A stretch of 64,000 nt of DNA from Halobacteriales archaeon YIM A00010 (GTDB lineage Archaea; Halobacteriota; Halobacteria; Halobacteriales; Haloarculaceae), in contig JAKCFJ010000006.1 in the NCBI GenBank assembly GCA_025041175.1, positions 155,326-219,325 on the forward strand. The letters are read 5' to 3'. How positions within the stretch are numbered: position 1 is the first letter of the stretch; each line of letters starts with the position of its first letter. The notes under the pieces were generated by a model. That model had not been told where the DNA came from, did no database searches, and was given only the letters and a program-made list of their open reading frames with translations. The position numbers and the translations under genes are program-made. This document shows, one piece after another, positions 54,867-62,817 of this stretch.

Positions 54867-56213
54867 CTACTGCAGATACATGGTGAACGTCTTGAGGTCG
54901 CGTTCCTCCAGATTCATGATTAGGTGCTCCAGTTCTTCGGCCTCTTTCTGGGGGATCTGTGCCTCGGCACACTCGAAGAACTTTTGACGGAGACGATCCT
55001 TGTCGAGTGGATTGTTCGGGCTGCCAGGGGCGTATCTGACCGCTTCGCGGAGTTCTTCGCCGTCAGTCGTCATCAGACGGACGATTGCCCCGTACCCCGC
55101 AAACTCATCGCCGAACAGGTTCGGTTCGAACGATCGAGAGACCTTACCGATAGCGTCTTGCGTTTCCGGTTCTAAAATGTACTTGTCGGAGAACTCGTGG
55201 ATCCCAGCCCGCTTCTCGCGCAGAATCGCGGCCAAGCAGAACTCAATGGAGAATTTCGCTTGGAGTGCGTTCTGTGGCTGCTCGTGATGGAGCATCTCGG
55301 AAGCGGCCTCATCAAGCGTGACGACGACCGATTCAACCTCGGACGGATCAAGGTCGTTGTCACGGACGAGCGCCCGCATCGCATCCATGGCGGCGTGCGT
55401 AATGACACCGGAGGGATACGGCTTGAAGCCGATATCGAGCACGTTCCATTCCTCGTATAGATCTTCGGTCAGATGTTTCGGATTGTACGCGCCGTCGATG
55501 GTCATTACCTGACTGTATCCGATATCGTCCTCGAAGATATCCGGATCGGCAGTAAATCCGCTTTGTGCGAGAAGCGCTGCCCTCACACCCATCTGTGCTG
55601 CGTGCCCGGCGTGGAGCGGCTTCGTCATCGTTCCAAAATTCTTTTTCAGCGATGAGGATGAAGAGGCGACGATACCGAACGCATGAGCGATCTCGTCTTC
55701 TGATAGACCGAGAGCGGAGGCGGACGCGGCGGCGGCGCCGAACGACCCGGCTGTTCCGGTGCTGTGCCACCCTTTCTGGTAGTGTTCGGGGTAGGTGCTG
55801 TGTCCAACGCGGAACGCAACCTCACAGCCGACGACGTAGGCGGTCAGTAGTTCCTTCGTGGTGGCGTCTGCCTCTTCGACGGCGGCCAGCGCAGCGGCAA
55901 ACACCGGCGATGTTGGATGGATAACGATCGATTCAAACGTGTCGTCGTAGTCAATGGCGTGCCCGAAAGCCCCGTTTGCCAGCGCGGCTGCCGGAGCACT
56001 CTTTTTACCTCGGTGGATGACGGTTGCACCTCCATCACCGCCGTGAGCGTCGAGGTAGTCGTAGATGCTCGTTCCGACTTCGTGACGCGAACCGTACAGG
56101 GCGACGCCGATGTAGTCCCGGATCGCGGTTTTCGCGTGGACTTTCGTCTCTTCCGGAACCTCTTCGTATCCAATCGACGCTACGTACCCTGATATATCGC
56201 TCGTTTCACCCAT
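54867..56213 (-). CDS. MmgE/PrpD-family protein (intact)
   Basis: 448 aa, full length for the family. Core motifs are AALANGAFGHAIDYDDTFES, GCEVAFRVGHSTYPEHYQKG and HSTGTAGSFGAAAASASALG, then TKPLHAGHAAQMGVRAALLA with the conserved Lys-His, and KPYPSGVITHAAMDAM. Members include 2-methylcitrate dehydratase, cis-aconitate decarboxylase and iminodisuccinate epimerase. It probably acts on a tricarboxylic or dicarboxylic acid, which agrees with the nearby tricarboxylate transporter. Its upstream region carries two copies of the palindrome also found at the iclR start, so it is likely under that regulator. Confidence 0.93.
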   Translation of the reverse strand: MGETSDISGYVASIGYEEVPEETKVHAKTAIRDYIGVALYGSRHEVGTSIYDYLDAHGGDGGATVIHRGKKSAPAAALANGAFGHAIDYDDTFESIVIHPTSPVFAAALAAVEEADATTKELLTAYVVGCEVAFRVGHSTYPEHYQKGWHSTGTAGSFGAAAASASALGLSEDEIAHAFGIVASSSSSLKKNFGTMTKPLHAGHAAQMGVRAALLAQSGFTADPDIFEDDIGYSQVMTIDGAYNPKHLTEDLYEEWNVLDIGFKPYPSGVITHAAMDAMRALVRDNDLDPSEVESVVVTLDEAASEMLHHEQPQNALQAKFSIEFCLAAILREKRAGIHEFSDKYILEPETQDAIGKVSRSFEPNLFGDEFAGYGAIVRLMTTDGEELREAVRYAPGSPNNPLDKDRLRQKFFECAEAQIPQKEAEELEHLIMNLEERDLKTFTMYLQ

Positions 56214-56368
56214 GTATTGGACTTTCTGATCCTGCTTGTATCAATGTTTGGATTGAGGAGTGTTGAAACAGCAGCGGTGAAACCAACGCTAGCGGGCAAC
56301 ATATTGCTCGTTATGCGGGGTTCGCAGTGTGGACTTGGGATCGATCAGGCCTTCCGATCCGTTTTTGA

Positions 56369-56383
56369 TTCGTTATTAACGAA
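56369..56383. promoter_or_regulatory. Palindrome TTCGTT-N3-AACGAA, copy 1
   Basis: Perfect 6-3-6 palindrome, centre ATT, 156 bp upstream of the MmgE/PrpD start at 56213. Same half-sites as the copies at 56622 and 57465. Candidate operator of the neighbouring IclR regulator. Confidence 0.6.
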
Positions 56384-56621
56384 CTAAAGGTCTACAGCCT
56401 CTACTGCGACTCGTTTCCGGGAATTGATCGCTTCGTAACGGAAGTTACGAGCGTGTCCCGTAACGCTGTCTGGCGTGGGAACAGAGGGCGTTACAAACGT
56501 ACGATTGTAATTCTCTCGCTCGTGGCGGTGGATACGAGATCCGAGTATCGCCCCAAGACCGGCCGTTGGAAACGCCTCCACGCCTTCGATCGGGGGATGG
56601 GGAGCGCTACTCGAAGAGGTA

Positions 56622-56636
56622 TTCGTTATTAACGAA
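56622..56636. promoter_or_regulatory. Palindrome TTCGTT-N3-AACGAA, copy 2
   Basis: Identical to copy 1 including the centre (ATT) and the following AC. It lies between the iclR stop (56709) and the MmgE/PrpD promoter region, 253 bp from copy 1. Confidence 0.6.
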
Positions 56637-56708
56637 CAGTTTGCGGCGCCGGGAAGACTGAGTGATTCATATTTCGCACAATCACGGCTGTGGTGTCCGG
56701 CGTCGATC

Positions 56709-57473
56709 TCAAGAGTATTCGATTTTGATCTGGAGCTCGTTTGCCGTCCCGAGGAGTAGATCCGGAAGTTCTTGGTGAAACCAATCGTTTTCCATGCGGT
56801 GACGGGGGCCAGAAACGCTGAACGCCCCCACGACGTCCCCGTTCGCAACTACCGGCACACCGATCGCCCACAGCCCTGGGATCGATTCTTCTTTATTAAT
56901 GCTGAATCCGCGTTCTCGAACGGCTGCTACTTCCTCGAACAGTCGGTCACGACTGGTAATGGTGTGCTCGGTCTCAGCCGGCAGCCCCCAGCGATCGAGC
57001 ACTGTCTCAATGCGATCCCGATCCATGTGTGCGAGGATGGCCTTCCCTCCTGCGCTCGAATGGAGGTAACGACGCTCTCCGATCTGACGATCCGCTTTCA
57101 CTCCCTGCTCTCCCGATTGGGTGTAGAGGTAGATCGCCCGACCGTGTTCCTCGACGAAAAATTGAGCCCGTTCGTCTGTTTTCTCCGTTATCTTTTCGAC
57201 CATCGGTTTGGCGAGATGATACTCCTCTTGGCGCTTTTGCGCGTACTCACCGATCGATAGGAAACGCAGTCCAACCTGATACTCACCATCTTCTTTCACT
57301 AAATAGCCGTCCTTACGGAGCGTGGAGAGGTGCTGGTGTACGGTGCTTTTCGCTAGGTCGAGTTCCTCCGCGAGTTCTACTACCTGCGCTCCGTCGCGTT
57401 CTATGAGCGTCTCCACCAGCTGGAACATGCGTCGGACGGATTTCACATCCCGCACGGACGGTGTTTCGTTCAT
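56709..57473 (-). CDS. IclR-family transcriptional regulator
   Basis: 254 aa. The N-terminal winged helix is QVVELAEELDLAKSTVHQHL (about 34-53) with the wing DGYLVKEDGEYQVGLRFLSI; the effector domain includes IGERRYLHSSAGGKAILAHM, RERGFSINKEESIPGLWAIG and VVGAFSVSGPRHRM. It starts at 57473, and its ATG is the centre of a TTCGTT-N3-AACGAA palindrome, so binding there would block its own transcription. Two more copies lie upstream of the MmgE/PrpD gene. It probably controls the 54.8-64 kb genes in answer to a pathway acid. Confidence 0.93.
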   Translation of the reverse strand: MNETPSVRDVKSVRRMFQLVETLIERDGAQVVELAEELDLAKSTVHQHLSTLRKDGYLVKEDGEYQVGLRFLSIGEYAQKRQEEYHLAKPMVEKITEKTDERAQFFVEEHGRAIYLYTQSGEQGVKADRQIGERRYLHSSAGGKAILAHMDRDRIETVLDRWGLPAETEHTITSRDRLFEEVAAVRERGFSINKEESIPGLWAIGVPVVANGDVVGAFSVSGPRHRMENDWFHQELPDLLLGTANELQIKIEYS

Positions 57474-57479
57474 AACGAA
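57465..57479. promoter_or_regulatory. Palindrome TTCGTT-N3-AACGAA, copy 3, on the iclR start codon
   Basis: The central triplet CAT (57471-57473) is the complement of the iclR start codon. The half-sites are the same as in copies 1 and 2. Confidence 0.6.
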
Positions 57480-57572
57480 CGATTGCGGGCGTGCGTATTG
57501 AATGCTGTGGTAGGAAGACCACCCGCTCCGCTCTCAAAGACATATATTTCCTTATATTATATGTGATATTAT

Positions 57573-58790
57573 CTACCGGAGAACGAGAAGCACCGCACTA
57601 CCGAAGGCCAGTAGGCCGATGATGACGGAAAAGGCCGCGACGAAGTCGATCGCGTCGGAAAGAATTCCGACGACAGCGGGGGCTAGCGCTCCGATGCCGG
57701 TCATGCACGTACGGATGATCCCGAGTGTTCCGCTGCCAACTTCTGTCGGAATGATTTCCATCAGGTAGGAGTCTCGAACGGGTCGAAAGCCATGGAATCC
57801 GACGCCAGCAGCAGCCGTCAGGACGAACAATAGCGGCAGTGAGTCGACGACCAGAATCAACCCCATTGCACAGAACGCCAGCACGAACAACGAGAATCCG
57901 ACGGAAAGACGATCAATCCGATCGCTGATCCCGCCAGTGATAGTCTGGCTCACACTGGCGATGAACAGAACACTGTACAGCACGCCGGAGAGATCGCTCG
58001 ACAGCCCCTTTTCACTTGCTAAGAAAAGGGGGAAAAACGCGGAGACGCCATTCCAAGCGAACGTAAACGTCACTGTAACCACCATGAATCCAAGGAGCGA
58101 TCTATTCCGGAGGATCGTCCAGTACCCTTGTCGTCGGTCCCCTGTGGCATCGCTGCTGTTGTTTTCTTCGTTCGAACGATTTTCGATCGGATCGTTGGTC
58201 GTTAGCTTCGGATCCCGTTTCACTCGGGCGTAAAACAGCCAGCAGAGCAGCGCAGAAACCCCTGCTCCGAGGATGAAGACGGCTTGCCAAAACAGAACAG
58301 TCGTGATCGCCACAACGGCGAGCGGAGCAACGGTTCCGCCCAGTTGGCCGATTGTGTCCATGACACCGAGAGCGAGGCCATGGTTGTCCGAGTAGCGGCG
58401 CGAGAGCAACGGAATCGTGACCGTTTTGTGCGGACCCGTTCCGAGACCGAGCAGGACTGCCCCTCCGAGGAGTATCGTATACGCCGGGCTTGCCGCGACG
58501 ACCAGCGCTGCGGTAGTGAACAGGACCGCCCCACCGACGATGACCGCTGGCTCCCCCCTCCTGTCTCCCAACAGCCCCGCAGGCACCTGCACCGACGAAT
58601 ACGCAAGCATCAGCGCAGTAAATAAAATACCGGTCTGTGCATTCGACACATCGTAGTTCACTTGGAACGTTCCGAACAGTGGCGGAAACACAAAGCGCAG
58701 GAACTGCACCATAAACCATAGTAATGAGACGAACACAACGAGGTCGTATTCTCCGAACGCACGACGGATCCGAGACGGTTGGAGACCCAT
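57573..58790 (-). CDS. MFS transporter
   Basis: 405 aa from ATG 58790; the longer open frame to 58922 would overlap the divergent SDR gene and adds a basic tail without family character. About twelve membrane segments are seen. The loop 2-3 signature is GLLGDRRGEPAVIVG and the half-signature of loop 8-9 is GGISDRIDRLSVGF. A polar loop (about 195-225) separates the two halves. It may import a carboxylate or export a product. It shares a promoter region with the SDR gene. Confidence 0.9.
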   Translation of the reverse strand: MGLQPSRIRRAFGEYDLVVFVSLLWFMVQFLRFVFPPLFGTFQVNYDVSNAQTGILFTALMLAYSSVQVPAGLLGDRRGEPAVIVGGAVLFTTAALVVAASPAYTILLGGAVLLGLGTGPHKTVTIPLLSRRYSDNHGLALGVMDTIGQLGGTVAPLAVVAITTVLFWQAVFILGAGVSALLCWLFYARVKRDPKLTTNDPIENRSNEENNSSDATGDRRQGYWTILRNRSLLGFMVVTVTFTFAWNGVSAFFPLFLASEKGLSSDLSGVLYSVLFIASVSQTITGGISDRIDRLSVGFSLFVLAFCAMGLILVVDSLPLLFVLTAAAGVGFHGFRPVRDSYLMEIIPTEVGSGTLGIIRTCMTGIGALAPAVVGILSDAIDFVAAFSVIIGLLAFGSAVLLVLR

Positions 58791-58910
58791 TGTGTAACGA
58801 TACGCTGAGCCACTTATTACGGCTCCGGATGCCGCTCTTCTTCCCCGTTCGTCTTCAGCCCGATGCGTTAGAAAGCATTTAGACTGAGAGGGTCGTTTGG
58901 TGAACCAGCG

Positions 58911-59708
58911 ATGGATCTCCAACTAGCGGACCGAACGGCACTTATCGCGGCGTCGAGTAGTGGTATCGGATTCGCCTGTGCACGACAGTTTCTCAAGGAA
59001 GGGGCAAACGTGACCATCTGTTCTCGATCAAAAGAGAACGTCAACGCGGCCGTCAAGGAGCTCCGGGGCGAGACTGGCGTTGCGGAGGATCGGATTTTGG
59101 GAGTGTGCTGCGATATCACCGAGCGGAGCGACATCGACGGATTGGTTGATCAGACTGTCGACGCCTTCGGCAGCCTGGATGTACACGTCAACAATCACGG
59201 TGGGCCGCCCGCGGTAACGTTCGAAGAGGCGACCGAGAAGCAATGGGACGATGCATATCGAGGCGTCATCACGAGCAATCGATGGCTGGCTGAGGCGACG
59301 CTTCCCCACCTTGAGGAAAGTAAAATCGGATCACTAATCATCGTGACGAGTGCCTCGGCCCGAGAACCACCAACGAACCACGCCATTTCGAACGTTTTTC
59401 GGCTCGGACTGTACGGGTTAGCAAAGACGATATCGCGCGAATACGCCCCGGACGTGCGTGCTAACGTGGTTGCTCCCCGGTTTATCATGACTGATCGGAT
59501 CGAGTACAAAGTGCGACGTCGGGCCGAGCACCGCGGTGTTTCCGAGGAAGAAGCACTACAGACCCGAATCGATGAGGTGTCTCTACACAGACCCGGTGAT
59601 CCGTCGGAGTTTGGAGACGCCGTCGCATATCTCGCCTCTCCGCGGGCCGGTTACATCACGGGCGAGGTCCTCAGCGTTGACGGCGGCTGGAGCCGACACG
59701 CGCTGTAG
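58911..59708 (+). CDS. SDR-family oxidoreductase with altered active site
   Basis: 265 aa. The Rossmann start ALIAASSSGIGFACARQFL binds NAD(P), and VNNHGGPP replaces the usual NNAG. The catalytic Tyr-x3-Lys is not present: after the Ser in VTSASAREPP the expected positions hold Ser160 and Arg164 (SNVFR). This agrees with an SDR subgroup that has lost the classical tetrad, so the protein may catalyse a different reaction or act as a binding protein. TTTAGAC about 31 bp upstream supports the start. It precedes the enolase-superfamily gene by 80 bp. Confidence 0.88.
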   Translation: MDLQLADRTALIAASSSGIGFACARQFLKEGANVTICSRSKENVNAAVKELRGETGVAEDRILGVCCDITERSDIDGLVDQTVDAFGSLDVHVNNHGGPPAVTFEEATEKQWDDAYRGVITSNRWLAEATLPHLEESKIGSLIIVTSASAREPPTNHAISNVFRLGLYGLAKTISREYAPDVRANVVAPRFIMTDRIEYKVRRRAEHRGVSEEEALQTRIDEVSLHRPGDPSEFGDAVAYLASPRAGYITGEVLSVDGGWSRHAL

Positions 59709-59788
59709 GACTACAGCCGATACCAGGATGGATCCGTTGTTGGGACCGGTAGTTATTTCATTCGTCATACGATACCCCTACTCGCACG

Positions 59789-60916
59789 ATGAAGATTACC
59801 GGCATCGAGACGGCAGTACTCGGAAGCGCTGTTGACGCAGCATCGCTCCCTGCACAGGTTGGCGCCCGGGAACTCGAGATCAGTTCCGTCGTCGTGAAAG
59901 TCCACACCGATGAAGGAATCACTGGCCTGGGCGAGTCCTTCTACCGCTCGGAGGAAAACAACCGCTTCCTCGCCGAGTCGGTCGAAGCGCTGGGCCGCCA
60001 CGTTATCGGTAAGGATCCGCAGAACGTTAGGAATATTTGGCATGAGCTGTATCTCCACGTCAAGCGTGCAGGCGCCTACGGCGCGTTGAGCGCGATCGAT
60101 GAAGCGTTGTGGGATATCGTTGGCAAGAACGCCGGGCTCCCGGTGTACCAGTTGCTTGGTGGGCAGGCTGGCGAAGTAAACGCATACGCTACGTTCCCCG
60201 TCGATAAGACCGCCGAAGAACTCACCGAGTATGCGGACTGGCTCTCAGCGAAGGGGTTCGAGGCCATGAAAATTGGTGCCGGTTTCGGTGTCGAGAAGGA
60301 TCGTCGTCGCATCAAGACGATACTGGAAGGCAGCCCCGATGATTTCGGATTGGCAATCGACGCCAACACGTCGTACAACATTACGGACGCTCGTGCTGTG
60401 GCGAAGACGGGGAGTGATTACGAAATCGAATGGTTCGAAGAACCGATCGCGCACACCGATATTCAGGGACAGGCGGAACTCAACGGCTCGGTTGATATCC
60501 CCATCTCCGGCTATCAGACCCATACACCACACTATCCCGCGCTTGACCACTTGAAGGCCAACGCTCTCGACATCTATCAGCCGTCGCTGGACTACGTCGG
60601 CGGGATAACCGGCGCGATGCGCGTCGCAACGCTGGTCGAAGCGTTCAACAAGGAGTTGGTCCCCCACGCTCTCGGACCGGCCATCAACTACGCTGCTAGC
60701 CTGCACGTCGCGGCCGCGAGCCGACAGTGTGAACTCATCGAGTTCGCGGTTCTCGACGATGATGTCGATGATCCTGGCCGCTATATCGCCGGACCGTACG
60801 TTGAGAATCAGGACGCCATCCACGTACAGGACGGTGGCCGGATTGATCCACCGAACGAACCGGGACTCGGTGTAACGATAGACGAAGACATTTTCGAAGA
60901 GTACCGCGTGGAGTAA
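59789..60916 (+). CDS. Enolase-superfamily enzyme (mandelate racemase/muconate lactonizing type)
   Basis: 375 aa. An N-terminal capping domain (about 1-125) precedes the barrel. Barrel residues visible are K161 (AMKIGAG), metal ligands D191 (IDAN) and E217 (WFEEP), D268 (SLDYVGG) and H293 (VPHALG). The expected third metal ligand, a Glu in the Gly-Glu-Asn position, is Tyr242/Gln243 (ISGYQTH). Members abstract a proton next to a carboxylate, giving dehydration, racemisation or cycloisomerisation. The odd ligand suggests a specialised function. It is in line with the SDR and the transporter genes. Confidence 0.9.
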   Translation: MKITGIETAVLGSAVDAASLPAQVGARELEISSVVVKVHTDEGITGLGESFYRSEENNRFLAESVEALGRHVIGKDPQNVRNIWHELYLHVKRAGAYGALSAIDEALWDIVGKNAGLPVYQLLGGQAGEVNAYATFPVDKTAEELTEYADWLSAKGFEAMKIGAGFGVEKDRRRIKTILEGSPDDFGLAIDANTSYNITDARAVAKTGSDYEIEWFEEPIAHTDIQGQAELNGSVDIPISGYQTHTPHYPALDHLKANALDIYQPSLDYVGGITGAMRVATLVEAFNKELVPHALGPAINYAASLHVAAASRQCELIEFAVLDDDVDDPGRYIAGPYVENQDAIHVQDGGRIDPPNEPGLGVTIDEDIFEEYRVE

Positions 60917-61042
60917 TCCCTGCGACTCGGTAATACATAGACATCTTCAATTCATATTATGACAATAGTCTTTGATTATTGATGGGTGTGTTAGCAGATT
61001 AGATAAATATTTACGTGACGAGCAGAATTTTTCTGGCGTGTC

Positions 61043-62086
61043 ATGGAAACCCACGACAGACGTTCATTCATGAAGATCGCCAGCGGTAGTGCCGTAAGCA
61101 TGACGATGGTTCCCGGATGTCTCGAGGGCACGTTCGGGGGAAGCGGGGGTGACTTCCCCCCCTCGTCACTTACGTTCGTCAACGCGTACTCCGAAGGTGG
61201 TGGCGTCGATACGAATTTTCGGCAGATACAGTCGTATTTTGAGGAGTATTTGGAAGCGAATCTCAAAATCGACTATCGAGATGGGGCTGGGACTCGTATC
61301 GCCGCGAAGACGGTCTCACAGAACGACGATGGGACCATGATCGGTGGTACGCTTTCCCCAGCGACACCAGCAGCGGTTGCGATTGACGAGGCAGAAGGGA
61401 ACGGGCCGGACTTTACGCTTGATGATCTCCGTCCCCTCGGAACGATCTCTTCGGAAGCGGCGATCATCCGCGTGCGCAAGGATGATGACCGGTTTACAGC
61501 GATCGAGGAACTCGTCGACTACGCATCACAGAATCCCGGAGAGCTCACTGTCGGTGCGTCCGGCCCGACGAACCGGAACATGCTCTCTATGATCCAGTTA
61601 ATGGAGTCCACCGACGCGGAGTTCTCGCTGGTTCCGTTTGAGGGTGGCGGACCGACTCAAACCGCGCTCATGCAAGAAGAGATCGATGTGGCTGCACGCA
61701 GCGTGTACAATAGCGCTGACATCGCAAACGAGAGTCGATGTTTGGCTGTGTATGCCGAGGAGAACCCTGATCCCGAACTCACTAACGACGCCCCACCGAT
61801 CAACGAGGCGCTCGGTATCGACATCGACTACTCGCCAACCAACGGAACGCAGTACTACTATATGTCGGCAAGCGTTGCCGACGAGCATCCCGACCGCTAC
61901 GAACACGTTCAGCAAGCGCTGAAGGAAGCACATCAGGACGAAGAATACCGTTCGGACCTACAAGAGGTCGGCGAAAAAGGAAAGCTCTCGTGGGCGAACC
62001 CTGACGAGACGAAAGAACTCCTGCTAAACGCATACGAAGCGTATAAGGAATATCATAGTAAGTTCGAGGAGTATGTGCAGGAATAG
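61043..62086 (+). CDS. tctC: TctC-type substrate-binding lipoprotein of a tripartite tricarboxylate transporter
   Basis: 347 aa. A Tat-like signal (DRRSFMKIASGSAVSMTM) ends in the lipobox VPGC. The TctC fold is marked by FVNAYSEGGGVDTNFRQIQS, NPGELTVGASGPTN and FEGGGPTQTALMQEEIDVAA. It captures carboxylates such as citrate or related acids outside the cell and delivers them to the TctBA membrane unit encoded downstream. AAATATTTA near 61004 is a likely TATA box. Confidence 0.92.
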   Translation: METHDRRSFMKIASGSAVSMTMVPGCLEGTFGGSGGDFPPSSLTFVNAYSEGGGVDTNFRQIQSYFEEYLEANLKIDYRDGAGTRIAAKTVSQNDDGTMIGGTLSPATPAAVAIDEAEGNGPDFTLDDLRPLGTISSEAAIIRVRKDDDRFTAIEELVDYASQNPGELTVGASGPTNRNMLSMIQLMESTDAEFSLVPFEGGGPTQTALMQEEIDVAARSVYNSADIANESRCLAVYAEENPDPELTNDAPPINEALGIDIDYSPTNGTQYYYMSASVADEHPDRYEHVQQALKEAHQDEEYRSDLQEVGEKGKLSWANPDETKELLLNAYEAYKEYHSKFEEYVQE

Positions 62087-62147
62087 ATATATGAATGATC
62101 AGTAGTAGGACGCCATACGTCGGCGACAACGATTTGAAGACACATCC

Positions 62148-62738
62148 ATGTCATTAAACCAATCAGAGAACGGTCAAACAGGAGATCATTCCGTCCGATC
62201 GACTGAAGGGGAGGGAGATGTCCGTGAGCAGCCGATCGATGAGGAAACGGAATCCCAGCGAGAAAAATCGATCCTGTTCACAACGATTGTCAGATTGGCT
62301 TTCCCGATCGCTACGTTACTGTTTTCCATAATGTATGTGGAGAATACGTTTGGCCGGATACGAACGGAAAACCTCTACTATCCGTACTTCGTCGCAACGC
62401 TGCTTGTCTTCGTTTCCGTGACGGTGTGTGCGAGTGAACTGCGCGATTTGTACCGTTCGAAGAGCGAAGAATCCGTCTTCGAATCGGTGAAAGCGAGCGT
62501 CCGGGAATGGCAACGCTCTGTCGGGTTGGTTTTCGTCGGCGGTGTCTATCTTTTGCTCGTCGATGTGATCGGATTCTTCATCGCAACGTTCGTAAGCATG
62601 ATTTCTATCATGTTACTCGGTGGACGAAGAGACATCAAGATGATCACGATCAGTACTCTCGTTATAGTTGTTCTGATATACGTGCTGTTCGTTCAGCTAA
62701 TGGGTCTACAGCCTCCGGAGGGGCCACTCGGGATATGA
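62148..62738 (+). CDS. tctB: TctB-type small membrane subunit
   Basis: 196 aa. A charged N-terminus of about 45 residues is followed by about four to five membrane segments (TIVRLAFPIATLLFSIMYVE; YFVATLLVFVSVTVCASEL; VGLVFVGGVYLLLVDVIGFF; LVIVVLIYVLFVQLMGL). Its length, place between tctC and tctA and Gly-Phe-rich segment are typical of TctB. Confidence 0.88.
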   Translation: MSLNQSENGQTGDHSVRSTEGEGDVREQPIDEETESQREKSILFTTIVRLAFPIATLLFSIMYVENTFGRIRTENLYYPYFVATLLVFVSVTVCASELRDLYRSKSEESVFESVKASVREWQRSVGLVFVGGVYLLLVDVIGFFIATFVSMISIMLLGGRRDIKMITISTLVIVVLIYVLFVQLMGLQPPEGPLGI

Positions 62739-62817
62739 TCGAAGGAATTACCACAACGACGATCGGTCGCCAGTTGGTATCGAGCTACGGCGATAAACGC
62801 CAGGGGGAAACCGAACG

